A stretch of DNA of 64,000 nucleotides from positions 15,620,450-15,684,449 of the forward strand of contig OZ007507.1 in the NCBI GenBank assembly GCA_963931865.1, given 5' to 3'. The position numbers were made by a program, and so were the translations under genes. Each line of letters opens with the position of its first letter. The stretch's first letter is position 1. The DNA is from Axinella damicornis (taxonomy: Eukaryota > Porifera > Demospongiae > Axinellida > Axinellidae). Of the stretch, positions 52,729 through 63,910 are shown piece by piece. The notes beneath the pieces were generated by a model that was not told the origin of the DNA, ran no database searches, and worked only from the letters and a program-made list of their open reading frames with translations.

Positions 52729-53007
52729 CTTTTGAAGGCATTTTCCTTCTCAATCTCTGTGACAAGGCATCACATCCACCTGTCTTTCCCAGAGCATCTG
52801 CCAACTTCTCCCACGAAACGTCTGGTGCATTTCGATGCCACCAGTCCAGAACTTCAAACCTACAGCGCCAGACATCCCTGGGGTAATCCTTCTCGATCTC
52901 TCTTAGCTTGGGTGACTTGATTCCTAGATGGACTCCCAGTAGGAACCAGTTAGCGGCAGTCACCTCCTTTAGCTCATTCTCAATATCCATCAGAGACAAA
53001 CTTTTAT
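52729..53007 (-). CDS. Death-domain gene, Death-domain exon
   Basis: Death domains are six-helix protein-interaction modules of apoptosis and innate immune complexes. Here I-E-N-E-L-K-E-V-T-A-A-N-W-F-L-L-G, then L-G-I-K-S-P-K-L-R-E-I-E, V-W-R-C-R-F-E-V-L-D-W-W and S-W-E-K-L-A-D-A-L-G-K-T-G match the family pattern (W..L...L.....L..I......R..E.L..W.......W..L...L). The exon is phase 1 to 1 (acceptor TTCCAATAG, donor AAAAG|GTGTTA) and joins the domain-X exon at 51122 in frame (..P-S-K-E-N-L-E-L). The upstream start exon was not found. Confidence 0.85.
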
Positions 53008-53984
53008 CTATTGGAAAAGTCACAAACAAATTAACATTTGCAACATGTTACATACTATTACAACTTTGAGGTGCAGTTAGCCTCTCATAACTCTTGAATG
53101 TATAAATCTGCATGTTGTAACACAACTGGATCATCAGCTGACTTTGTGTAGCAAATCTTGATCTGCTGATCACCTGTATACAATTAATAGACAACAGGTG
53201 ATCAGAAGATCAGGGTCTGCTATACAAAGTCATCTAATTTTCCAGTTTGTGTTACATTCTTAATACAGAAGTTAAAACTGTACTAAGTGTAGCTTCTGAA
53301 GCTAGGTTGTCCCAGAAACCTCTACATATCAGAGGATCTGAAGGTTGGAGTCTGTAGAAGCAGTTATGACAAGACATCGATCACTAGTCACTAGTTCATT
53401 AAGCTGTTTATTTCACCAGAAGTACACTCAAGTAAGTGAGGTTTTTGAGAGTTTGACAGACAGGCAGGTTTCAGAATCACTTACATCAATGCAGATTCAC
53501 TGTATACCTAGTGCATACGTGGTTGACCACGCAGAGACGCCTCGCGGGAAGCTTTGATACAATTTGGCAGTTGCAGAACATAACCACGAGTCTCTGTGAA
53601 CGGCGAACGTCAACTTCTGCATTCTGCCTGCCAAGTCTCTTGAGGTCAGCCGCTCAGAGTCTGGCAGTATCCCTCCTCGCCTCATCCCTTCTCGGTTGCG
53701 TGTAAAACGCGGAACGTGGAATGGAACATGGAATGGAACGTGGAACGGATGTAAAATGTCCTAGTAAGTCTAATAAACGTGTTAATTAACGTGGGAGTTA
53801 ATAGGGGCTGGCGTGAGCGAGCCTGCGCATGCAGTCGAGTCGGCATAGGCAGTGAAAGAGTCGAGTCTAGTCAAGGGAGATGGTGGCTGATGACAATCGT
53901 CGCGCGAGAGACAACCTGGCTACGCGAGACTACCCGTCAATACAGATTGTTATGGCCTGGGCCTGGATGGAGAATTTCGTGTAG

Positions 53985-54986
53985 TTATCACAGAGTCGGT
54001 AGACTCTGTATGTAGGGATACGACGTACACGCAATATATGCTAATACAAAAGAATCTCTCCAAATCTCAGAAACGGTACACTTATAAGCCTTTATAACCA
54101 CTTACCGTTCATCTTCGAGTGTTTTCATGACCAACAAGACTCCTCGCGTCGCGAAAAACCGTCGCGCACCAGGTACTCGCAAAACGGGCAAATTGTTTTT
54201 CTTTCTTCTTCTTTCTTCTTTCAGACGGGCTAGCTCAACTTTGCTTCAATCAGTGCACCAGCCCATCGCTTTTTGGCAACCTCCAAGTCTTCACCAGGCG
54301 GCTACAGCTGCCCACTCAATAACTATGGCTTCATTTGTCACGCCATTTTCATGTTTGTACGCATGCGCACTTAAACGATCACTTAGCAACGATACGTAAT
54401 TATTATTCAAGATCGCTGAATTAGAAGTACCTTGCGCTGTTGTGATAACTTACCGTAACTAGACTGAGGTAAATTCTCTGTGCTATAATATTATATGTTA
54501 CTAGACTGTGTTCTGTGAGAGGGGTGAATGCCTATCTAAAGACTCAACAATGTGTCGCTACTACTATCTGGTATAGCTATTTTAGCTACCTACACTACTT
54601 CAGCTCAGGGAGCACTGGCTTAGTATCCATCCAGAAAAGGGTTGGCTTTTGAGATGCTTGGGTCTGATTCTTCAGCCATTGCTGGCATGCCAGAGTCCAG
54701 TATGCATGCGCCTGCTGCTAAAAAAAATGACATAAACAAGTAATAAAAAACATTTAAAATGTAACAGGATGTAGGGATACCAGAACCGCAAAAAGTAAGG
54801 AAACAAGGTAGGGATGATCACACAAAACAGTGAAGTATACAATCCCCCTACATATCTTTTATGGAAGAAGATCTCTGTAGGGGGTTGTATACTTCACTGT
54901 TTTGTGTGATCATCCCTACCTTGTTTCCTTACTTTTTGCGGTTCTGGTATCCCTACATCCTGTTACATTATAAATGTTTTTTATTA
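53985..54986. repeat. 1-kb dispersed segment, copy A, with exon-like frame and hairpin
   Basis: From GAGTCGGTAGACTCTGTA to the hairpin at 54741-54986 it matches 61600-62661. On the minus strand F-F-A-T-R-G-V-L-L-V-M-K-T-L-E-D-E ends at GTAAGT. Confidence 0.7.
54741..54986. repeat. Hairpin element, ~110-bp arms
   Basis: AACAGGATGTAGGGATACCA..AGTATACAATCCCCCTAC, a 25-nt loop, then its complement. The same hairpin sits at 62429-62661. Confidence 0.9.
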
Positions 54987-56159
54987 CTTTTAAACATGCA
55001 GTTGACCGATCCGCGAAGTGAAGCAGGGCTATTGTCTTATATTAAAGCGCGAGCAGCATCACTAGTGTAAGCTGTATGATTGTGTACCGTGCTAGTGCTA
55101 TAGACCTAGCTGGCTGCTATGCTGGCCCGCTCACGCTTATTCGTCACTCGAAAACAGCCCTGCTTCACTCGGATGGCATAGTCATGTCAACTAGGCTAGT
55201 AGCATCTTGTTGTCTACTGTGAACTTCTTACATCCAGGGCATACAACCTGCCTGTAGTCTCGCGTGGCCAGGCGCCTAGGCTGAGCTCTCTCTCGCGATG
55301 ACTGTTACCAGGACTCGACTGCGCGAGATAAGCTCGCGCCAGCTCCAATTAACATGCTTATTGGACTCATTACAACATTTTACATCCGTTCCACGTTCCA
55401 TTCCATGTTCCATTCCACGTTCCATTCCATTCCACGTTCCGCGTCAACCTCAGTTCTCCCTCAATATCGCTGCACTCTTTGCTTGTCAATCGTCGTCTCC
55501 TGTCAGAAACCGACTCATACTCATCCATTTTGTACAGCAGTGGCAGTGACAAAACAAAGGTGAGATCTCATGGTGCGCGTGCGGGTTGTATACGGTGCGC
55601 GCGCGGGGGTTCAACGCGTAATTTACGTGCGGGGTCACAATGCGTTACAGACAAATATGCACTAGCCCAGATTCGCGACCTCCACACTGCACGATTAGTT
55701 GCCTCGGCAATAAGGCACAGCACCAAGGGCGCATAAACCCTGTACGGGGAGAGGGCATGCAACGCCTAGTACTCGCAATGTAAACGGCAAAATTCAAAAC
55801 CGCCGACCGGATAATATACAGATCGACGTTACTATTGTTAGTACAACCGTATATTGAAAAAGGATGCAATTATGCGAATTTTGCGGAATATTCGGCCAGC
55901 TAGCTAGATCGATGGAAACTCGGGAGAGACATGAGAAGAAGCGCGAAGGCCTTAAGGACCGTCACTGAGTGAGCGTAATACGCCATCCAAGAGTCGCCAT
56001 CGGTCTTGCGAGCCGCGGGTATAGCTCGCAGGTACTGTAGGAGTCGCACACGACCGTCACCACTGAATGATGCGGTTCGTCAGAGTTTACTGGCGAAACT
56101 TGGAAGGCCAGAAGACGGTTGAGTTGTCCACACTGGTAGTAGCGCCGCGTATCTCGCGA

Positions 56160-56295
56160 TCATCCACATCAGCATCAGTTAATCTGAAAAAACAACTGTA
56201 CATCTCCCTGGTCAGGTCCCACCTTTCCTTCTGCTCCCAGGTGTGGAAACCCAGGTATGTGAAAGATATTCAAATGCTAGAAAGAATACAAACAG
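56160..56295 (+). mobile_element. LINE reverse-transcriptase C-terminal fragment
   Basis: L-K-K-Q-L-Y-I-S-L-V-R-S-H-L-S-F-C-S-Q-V, then W-K-P-R-Y-V-K-D-I-Q-M-L-E-R-I-Q is the region after the RT thumb of CR1/Jockey-type elements. It is cut off where a poly-G-bearing repeat begins at about 56296. Confidence 0.7.
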
Positions 56296-56449
56296 GGGCG
56301 GATACAGGTTTTCTGAAAGGGGGGGGGGGGGGCACCATAATTATATTAAACGCTGCCGGAGGCTGTGCATAGAGGCGCGTAGCGCTGATCAGTCCGCGCG
56401 AAGCGCGGAAAAATTTTCCTGTAAGAATCACATGACTGCAACTAAGCAT

Positions 56450-57260
56450 AGTCAAAGGGCTTCTTGAAATTGCTGCATAAGTTGCCCTTTTAGTCATGCG
56501 ACCCTTCAATTTGCAAGCATGCCAAGGAATGTTGAATGTTGTATGCCAAGGAATGTTGTACAGTGCTCCAGAGCAAGAGAGTCAACTTTGTCAGTTTTTA
56601 TATGAAGTTCTATAACTTGAAGCCAGATGCATATTAAGTTTCAAAACTTGGTACATGAATGGAGAGATGATCACAGAATCTATATCTTAATTTATGGGAT
56701 GCTGTATACTACTAAGTGCCCTTGTATGGCTTTGTAAACATGAAATTTATGAAACACTTTTTAGTTGTGATCTCTTCAGCCCATGCTAGTCAAGAGCTGT
56801 AAATTGAATGGAAGATACTCCACCCAAAGATACACAAATGAAAGTAGTTTGAAAGCTCAACTGTAAATGGTGTCTTAAATATTCAGCAAAACGCCTGTTT
56901 TAAAGGTGTAAAAGTGTTTAGTTACAAAACTCACTGATGGTTACTAGTTAAGATTCCAAATTTGAATAGTGTATAGGCAATGCCTTGATGAAGCTGCATT
57001 GCAAATTTCAACCCCTAGTTCCGTTTTGGTCTGAAGATATTGTTGTGTCAAAATTCCATCAAACCCCCTAAAACTGGCTGAGCACTTGTATGGTTTCTGT
57101 ACCGCCATATAGTAATAAAAAACACTTTCTTTGACTGAGTGGGTAAGCCATTGTCCTTCTCACAGCATAAGCTAACCTTGCGAGTCACACCCCCTTCCTC
57201 CCAGAGGGTACGGGTGCGGCCAGACTTGGGTGGTTCCGTGTAGCTAGCTACCTGCCTATA
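56450..57260. other. Gene-poor spacer
   Basis: AT-rich; no supported exon or repeat family recognised. Confidence 0.4.
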
Positions 57261-57263
57261 TAC

Positions 57264-57580
57264 TAGTCTCGAGAACCAGACTCCCAACCCAAAGGGGGAG
57301 GGGGAGTCTGGTACAGTTGCATACATGGCAATTTGCAGTCCGCGGAATTTCGGTGGCATGAATCAGATTGGTTGATTGCTATGTAATTGGGTTGTGACAC
57401 GTCACAGGTGGCTAAGTGTGGAGACAGTGAATTGATAGTAACTCCATCTAGCACCTCCTTGAGAGCCACCATAATGACCATATCACCTTTGATTGGCACT
57501 TAGGAATCCTGTAGCCCATAATAGCTTTCTGTATGCAACTGTACATGTACCAGACTCCCCGGAGTCTGGTTCCGAGACTA
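57264..57580. repeat. TAGTCTCG MITE variant (317 bp)
   Basis: The ends are TAGTCTCGAGAACCAGACTC and GAGTCTGGTTCCGAGACTA. CCTGCCTA.. occurs on both sides. The interior GTACAGTTGCATAC / GTATGCAACTGTAC extends the arms. Confidence 0.65.
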
Positions 57581-57826
57581 CCTGCCTACGACCTGGGAAC
57601 GAGGCTATGTAGTTAACTGTACCATAATTATGTAATACCAAGGGCGTATCGAGCCACCGAAGGCGGCGAGAGGGCATATAACTCCGCAAACCTCCAAATC
57701 GATTCTATTTTTAGAAATCACGGGCTACCGGTATAATATTATTGTTTATTTCAGATCCGCGGCGCGCGCAGCTCTGGCATGCTAACCGCGGTAGTCACAG
57801 CCACAGTTCATGAAGGGAGTCTGGCA

Positions 57827-58402
57827 TAGTCTCGTGCCCAGACCCTCCCGAAAAGCGGAAAGAGGGTCTGGTGTTCTGAGCGACATTTCTTGATTCATGG
57901 GGCGTGGTCGCTCTCGGATTTTAAAGCTTGAATCAGATTGCAGAACGCGAATGACGTAGTCAATCAGCGTAAGTCATAGGTACGGTACATGACAGTGCAG
58001 TGTAGCTAGTACGGACGGTATGTCAGTGAAATGGATACGACAGGCCTACCGAAGAGCGAGCTGAGGCAGTAAGCCAAATCGATTATCTTGCCGGCTGGTT
58101 TTGGGAAATCTCTGTGTTTCGTGACACTTCCACTCATCTTTGACAACCTCAGATAGAATTCTGTACAAGCGCAGGGCAACTGTACGTTGTTGTTGGCCCT
58201 TTGGTGTCACTCGTGAAGGACCAAATGCGCTGTACAGTAAGCTTATAAGAATAGTGATAGGTGCGCTTTCATTGGAGAGGACATACAGAATGCAGGTAAT
58301 TACATTCCTTACGCCGTATAGCCCCGCCCCATGAATCAAGAAATATCGCTCAGAACACCAGACCCTCTTTCCGCTTTTCGGGAGGGTCTGGGCACGAGAC
58401 TA
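57827..58402. mobile_element. Full-length TAGTCTCG MITE (576 bp) with perfect 9-bp duplication
   Basis: A second full copy of the 37375-37980 element (TAGTCTCGTGCCCAGACCCT..), flanked by AGTCTGGCA at 57818-57826 and 58403-58411. Confidence 0.9.
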
Positions 58403-58408
58403 AGTCTG

Positions 58409-60355
58409 GCACTGGACTGGACTGGACTGGAATACTGGAATGACATTTGAACCCCAAAAGTGATGTAATTTTCAGGGGAAATTCATTTGTGCATGCGCAT
58501 TTTGGCCCACATGGCAATTATGTAGAAGTTGACGCTATGAACTGTACGGTGGCTATGATTTTTACCGGAGACTCACACTCTGAGTTGTCATCTACTCACT
58601 GTACGTAAGGCTGGGTCGAAATAGGCCTGCCCGCACCAACGCGCGCCGCCAATATTGCAGCGCGCGGCGTACTCAGCGCATGACTGTCATGTGACCGATG
58701 AGCAAACGAGTGTTGTGTTGTCTCGCGGGCCAGACTCTCACACGGGCAGGACAGAGCTCTGACAGTAGGCAGACGTTCGAGGCAACTCCGAACAGATGGT
58801 AAGTCATAGTATGCTATCTTGGGAGCGAAATTAATGGCGTAGCAGGACTATTAAACACTTATCATGTGACATCGTGTTGAGTGTAGCTAGTTACTAGTCT
58901 CGGTACCGAGACTATATAGCTACGTACTACGTTCAGCAAGCTTTGTGTGTAACCTCGCTCACTGCATGCAAGTCTTGGCCTGAGATGAATGTAGGAATGC
59001 ATGCTGTGTTGGTGTCACAATTATCTCTCCTCTTTGCAGCTGTATGCCCAAAGAATTATCAAGTCTCCTGTCACACAGCCTTATAACTGTATTATAATCG
59101 CTATTACGATTGTACATTATGTGCATTGCTTGTTGCGATCAATGTAGTGTCTTGTATCGAGTACCATATGCAGCTGCCTGATCTTAATTGCTCTAGACTC
59201 CGCCCACAATAACCATTTTGAGGGTGTGCCCAGCAGTTTTCACGTGACTGTCATTTGATAATGGCCGCATAGAGACAGTGGTAGAGCGTTACCGATTATA
59301 CGCAAAACTTCCCGAGTAGCTAGTGAGTTTCTGTGTACCTTGAGGTCTTAGCTTGTGTAGCTCTATTAGTCTACCGCGTAGATTTCTCGTTCATGGATGC
59401 TGAAGTTCGTTATTGACGGTTGAAGTTCTACCTGGGGTGGCCAACTCACGCCTGGCTGGCTTGGTTAGGTATGTTCCTGAGCGAGCTAGGCTAATCTACG
59501 CGTCCAAAAGATAGAACCAAGTGAGTCTTTCAATATGCAACCTTAAAAGTTAGAGTTCGTGATGTGTACGTTTTGCGTATCTGGGGCCAAAAACTTGGCT
59601 GGGTGTGGCTCAACTTGTGGCGTCCTCCTTGCTCACGTGAGCGCTATCCCAGAGAAATTATAATATAATTTTCATGAAGACTAGACATACTTCTACCCAT
59701 AAAATATGTTTGGTTTTGATACAGTCTAACTTATTGGAGAAATTACTAAAAGAACATAGCATATCACTTTTTACCAGAAATTGGCCTGACCCAGCCTTAC
59801 ATACAGTGAGTATGGTGATGGGAGAGCCTCGTTCCCAGGCCTACCCCGTTTTTTCTGTTCTTCGGTTTCCGTTGACAATAATACTCGGATGCGGAAGGGC
59901 GGCGAAAAACGCGTTCCGTTGACAATAATACACGGATGCGGAAGGGCGGTGAAAAACGCGTTCCGTTTTACAGGGATGCGGAAGGGCGGCGAAAAACGCG
60001 TTCCGTTGTCAATAATACAAGGATGCGGAAGGGCGGCGAAAAACGCGTTCCGCGTTTTTCGCCGCCCTTCCGCATCCGTGTATTATTGTCAACGAAAACC
60101 GAAGAACAGAAAAAACGGGGTACCGGTAGGCCTGGGAACGAGGCTAGTGATGGGATTATCTCGGGCTGACCCTGTTACTCCAGATTGAGACAGATTGTCC
60201 TCCATACAGTCCATAGCCACCGTATACAGTTCATAGCGTCAACTTCTACATAATTGCCACGTGGGCCAAAATGCGCATGCTCAAGGGAATTTCCCTTGAA
60301 ATTACATCACTTTTGGGGTTCAAAGGTCATTCCAGTATTCCAGTCCAGTCCAGTC
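58409..60355. repeat. Large inverted repeat pair (arms 58409-58560 and 60200-60355)
   Basis: GGACTGGAATACTGGAATGA..AAAAGTGATGTAATTTTCAG..GTTGACGCTATGAACTGTA is mirrored at the right. A MITE (59824-60146) is nested inside. No gene was recognised between the arms, although GAACAGATG|GTAAGT near 58795 resembles a 5' exon end. Confidence 0.7.
59824..60146. mobile_element. TAG/GAGCCTCG MITE (323 bp) with internal tandem array
   Basis: Flanked by GTGATGGGA on both sides (59815-59823, 60147-60155). Inside are four units of about 47 bp (one shortened) of GGATGCGGAAGGGCGGCG, AAAAACGCGTTCCG, plus one inverted unit. Confidence 0.85.
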
Positions 60356-60404
60356 CAGTTTACAGACTCCCGTTCCTGAAAATATCCGTTCTCTAGTAAG
60401 TCAA

Positions 60405-60690
60405 TGAACTTCTAATCTAAACTCACTGCTGTTACCCTGGACGGCGCTTACCACTGCCTTCTCCTTGCCTCAGTTGCGCCAACGAACCGTGTCATTTGGT
60501 CCTGAGCGAAGCCTCCGCATGTAGGACGGACGGGCACGTTGTTTCCAGTCGTCAAAACTTGGATGGTGTCCATTCATCGACTCTACGCGCTCGATCTAGC
60601 TCTCTGGCCTGCTCTGCGATATTCCCCATAATCGGATAATTGCATTCATTCACATAATTATACGGCCAATGTCTAAAAATACTACACAAT
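60405..60690. repeat. Direct repeat, copy 1 (paired with 61233-61510)
   Basis: From AACTTCTAATCTAA.CTCACT to CCAATGTCTAAAAATA the two copies agree except for small indels. The LINE fragment lies between them. Confidence 0.75.
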
Positions 60691-60781
60691 GCAATTATCC
60701 GCAGTTCTGGCACGCTATTAAACCGCGATAGTCACAGCCACAGTTCCTGAAAATATCCGTTCTCTAGTAAGTCAAATCTGT

Positions 60782-61172
60782 AAGCCCACCTGTTTTACAA
60801 CTCAACGGGAAACCCATGGAAAATGTGACTAGCTATAAATACCTGGGTGTTACCCCAACCAGTGATCTTACCTGGTCAGACCACATCCATAACATCACTA
60901 GGAAGGCAAGGAGGCTCACTGGCATGTTATATAGGTAAGTCTTTGTTAATTTTTTATAAACTTATTAATATGGTGTGTATTTGTATCATGACCTACCCCT
61001 TGTACCTCACACATCACAGTATGCACTTCGCAACAACCACTCCCTTGTTCAATTCAGTGCTCACACTAATTGTTTCTATTATTCCTTTTTCCCGTATGTA
61101 ACTTCCCTGTGGAATACATTACCTGACCCTTGTTCATTTAGTATAGTTTGTATGGGCATGTGCTTGTATTAG
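60782..61172 (+). mobile_element. Internally deleted LINE 3' end
   Basis: Y-K-Y-L-G-V..W-S-D-H-I-H-N-I-T-R-K-A-R-R-L (60840-60935) is RT sequence. Then L-W-N-T-L-P-D-P (near 61115) is the C-terminal end seen in this family. About 200-250 codons that lie between these motifs in the 3.7-kb LINE are missing. Confidence 0.7.
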
Positions 61173-61232
61173 TGTTTTCCACTACTCACTATGTCCTTTG
61201 CATCTGCATAAAGTTTTATAGGGAAAGAAAAT

Positions 61233-61510
61233 GAACTTCTAATCTAACTCACTGCTGTTACCCTGGACGGCGCTTACCACTGCCTTCTCCTTGCCTCAGT
61301 TTCGCCAACGAACCGTGTCATTCAGTGGAGACGGTCCTGAGCCGCATATAGGACGGACGGGCACGTTGTTTTCCAGTCGTCAAAACGTGGATGGCGTCCA
61401 TTCATCCACTCTACGCGTTCGATACGTGATCTAGCTCTCTGGCCTGCTCTGCGATATTCCGGATAATTGCATTCATTCACATACACGGTTACATACCAAT
61501 GTCTAAAAAT
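61233..61510. repeat. Direct repeat, copy 2
   Basis: Partner of 60405-60690. An overlapping minus-strand frame of 88 codons (61322-61588) has no family match. Confidence 0.75.
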
Positions 61511-61599
61511 AGTATATCCGGTGGCCATTTTGCCGTTTTCAGAGTCAATACGAGAGTTGCATGCCACCTTCAACTCACCACCCACCATCGTGGGTCAAT

Positions 61600-62661
61600 C
61601 ATCATAGAGTCGGTAGACTCTGTACTCTATAGCTAGCTATGTAGGGATACGACAGACACGCAATATAGCTAGTTAGCTATGCTAATTAGCTATCAAAAAC
61701 GTTTTTCCAAATCTCAGAAACGGTACACTTATAAGCCTTTATAACAACTTACCAGTCATCTTCGAGTGTTTTCATGTCCAACAAAATTCCCAGCGTCGCG
61801 AAAAACCATCGCGAAAGTACCAAACCAGGCACTCGCAAAACGGGTTCTTTCTTCCTTGAAGTTCCTTCTTCTTCTTCTTCGTCAGACAACTTAGCTCAAC
61901 GTTGCCTCAATCTGTCACGATGGTTTTTCGCACGAAACAGCAGCATTTTCAACCGAGCAGTGCAACGACCCACCGCTTTTTCGCAACCTCCCAAGTCTTC
62001 ACCAGGCGGCTGCAGCTGTCCACTCAATAACTATGGCTTCGTTTGTCACGCCATTTTCACGTTTGTACGCATGCGCGTTTAAACGATCACTTAGCAACGA
62101 TAGACGTCATACGTAATTACTCAAGATAGTGCTAGTGCATTGTGTTGTCGAACGAGGTACTTTGTTAAGACTGAGACTACTTGCTAATGGTCTTCTGAGC
62201 GGGAGCGTTGACTTAGTGTCCATCCAGAAAAGGGTTGACTTGAGATGCTTGGGTCTGATTCTTCAGCCAATGCTAGCAGTGTAAATACCGGAATCAATAT
62301 TCCAAAGCAAGGGCACCTACTGCCCGTGAGGACCGTGACTTCTGCTCTGTGATGTCAAACTTCAGCTCAAACATGCGCCTGCTGCTAAAAAACAATGACA
62401 TTAACAAGTAGCTAATCAAAAACATTTAAAAATGTAACAGGATGTAGGGATACCAGAATGGCAAAAAGTAAGGAAACAAGGTAGGGATGATCACACAAAA
62501 CAGTGAAGTATACAATCCCCCCTACATATTTTTCTTCATTATACACGTATATGGAAAAAGATCTCTGTAGGGGGGGTTGTATACTTCACTGTTTTGTGCG
62601 ATCATCCCTACCTTGTTTCCTAACTTTTGCCGTTCTGGTATCCCTACATCCTGTTACATTT
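61600..62661. repeat. 1-kb dispersed segment, copy B
   Basis: Partner of 53985-54986, with the same hairpin at 62429-62661. On the minus strand F-F-A-T-L-G-I-L-L-D-M-K-T-L-E-D-D ends at donor GTAAGT. Confidence 0.7.
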
Positions 62662-62809
62662 TAGATTACTTTAGCTCCATGCACTGTACTGTTCCCTCGG
62701 CTACATCGACTCCACTACGTCATGTACTAATTACACGACAATGACAAAGAGCTCAATCTGCATGAACTGGGAGCAAGGTAGGTACTGAGCATGCCTTCAT
62801 AACTTAGCC

Positions 62810-62852
62810 GACCATATCCCTACCGTTAGGGTAGGGAATCCCGGATATGGTG
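62810..62852. repeat. Small palindrome CCATATCCCTACC / GGTAGGGA..ATATGG
   Basis: A short hairpin whose left half recurs at 63782-63798 (CCATATCCCTACC). Confidence 0.4.
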
Positions 62853-63910
62853 AACTGAAGTAAAGTAAATATTTGGAATTCCCATTAGAAATGGATTGGT
62901 TGTCATAAATTATTTTATGTCAGACCTATTCTCAGTATTCTGGGACAATTTTAAACAGTGCCCTCGCTCTGTAGAGCTTCCATTTCCACAGAACAATGCA
63001 CGCTTCTTATATTACCAGCCACACCTGGACCCTGTCCCTAAAAGGGGGTGTGGCTCGTGACTAGAACCCCAAATTCTCTCAGTTACGTAAGCAAAGATCG
63101 CGATGTGTTCCAGGTAGGATACCAATTGACTTACCATCCGCCATCGTAGCCTGGGTAGATCTTGTATATAGTCGTTCGAATTTAGTCTTGCTGTTCGCTC
63201 GCCTAGCTAAGCTAGCTAGCTAGATATAGAATATATTTATTAATACACACATAACATTACGTCATTTCTAATTATGCGACAACAACAAACAAAGTTGAAT
63301 TTGACCGCGAAAGCTCTAAGCCGAAGAACAGCTACATCACTGATAGGCCTGTCCATATTATTCTACTTTTTCTGCCTATTATTCTATTCAGAATTTCCCC
63401 CCAAATGCTCCTATTATTCCCAAAGAGATTCCCATTATTCCCAGAGAGATGCCCATTATTCCCATCAAAATTAGGGAAAGTGAGTCAAGTGACTTCAAAA
63501 ACAATCAACGATTGTATTGCAACATAATCGAGGTTTCAATATAGTCCTCAAGTGAAGAGGATTGTCGTTGAGTGAAGGAGTTCTGTAAAGTTCTTGACCT
63601 TTGTAAGGATTTGAAGCCCTATTAGGCTGGAATATTCTCTTATTCAAGTTGGTACCTCGAATAATATGGACAGGCCTAATCACTGACACTGTTACTGTAC
63701 ATACATGTATATGCGCACGGAGCAGGAGCGAGGTGGGTATAGTACGGCGTACCGAGGCTCGAAGCTTATTCACACTTAGCCAACCATATCCCTACCTAGT
63801 CTCGCGGGCCAGACTTTACTCGCCTGGGACTACCCTACCACCTCACCGAAACTCAGAGGTTTGTCTGCATGTAGCTATTATGCGACTTCCTTAGGAGTCT
63901 GTGTTTAGTA

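Larger units (their letters stand above)
53700..55443. mobile_element. 1.7-kb inverted-repeat element with nested repeat
   Basis: CGCGGAACGTGGAATGGAAC..GGAACGGATGTAAAATGT at the left is mirrored by ACATTTTACATCCGTTCC..CGTTCCGCG at the right. The similarity continues inward for roughly 200 bp (GAGTCGAGTC.., GCGCGAGA). Between the arms is a 1-kb segment that also exists at 61600-62660. Confidence 0.65.

Noticed and set aside
59889..60188. Frame with repeated M-R-K-G-G-E-K-R-V-P
   Set aside because: It is a translation of the tandem array inside a MITE.
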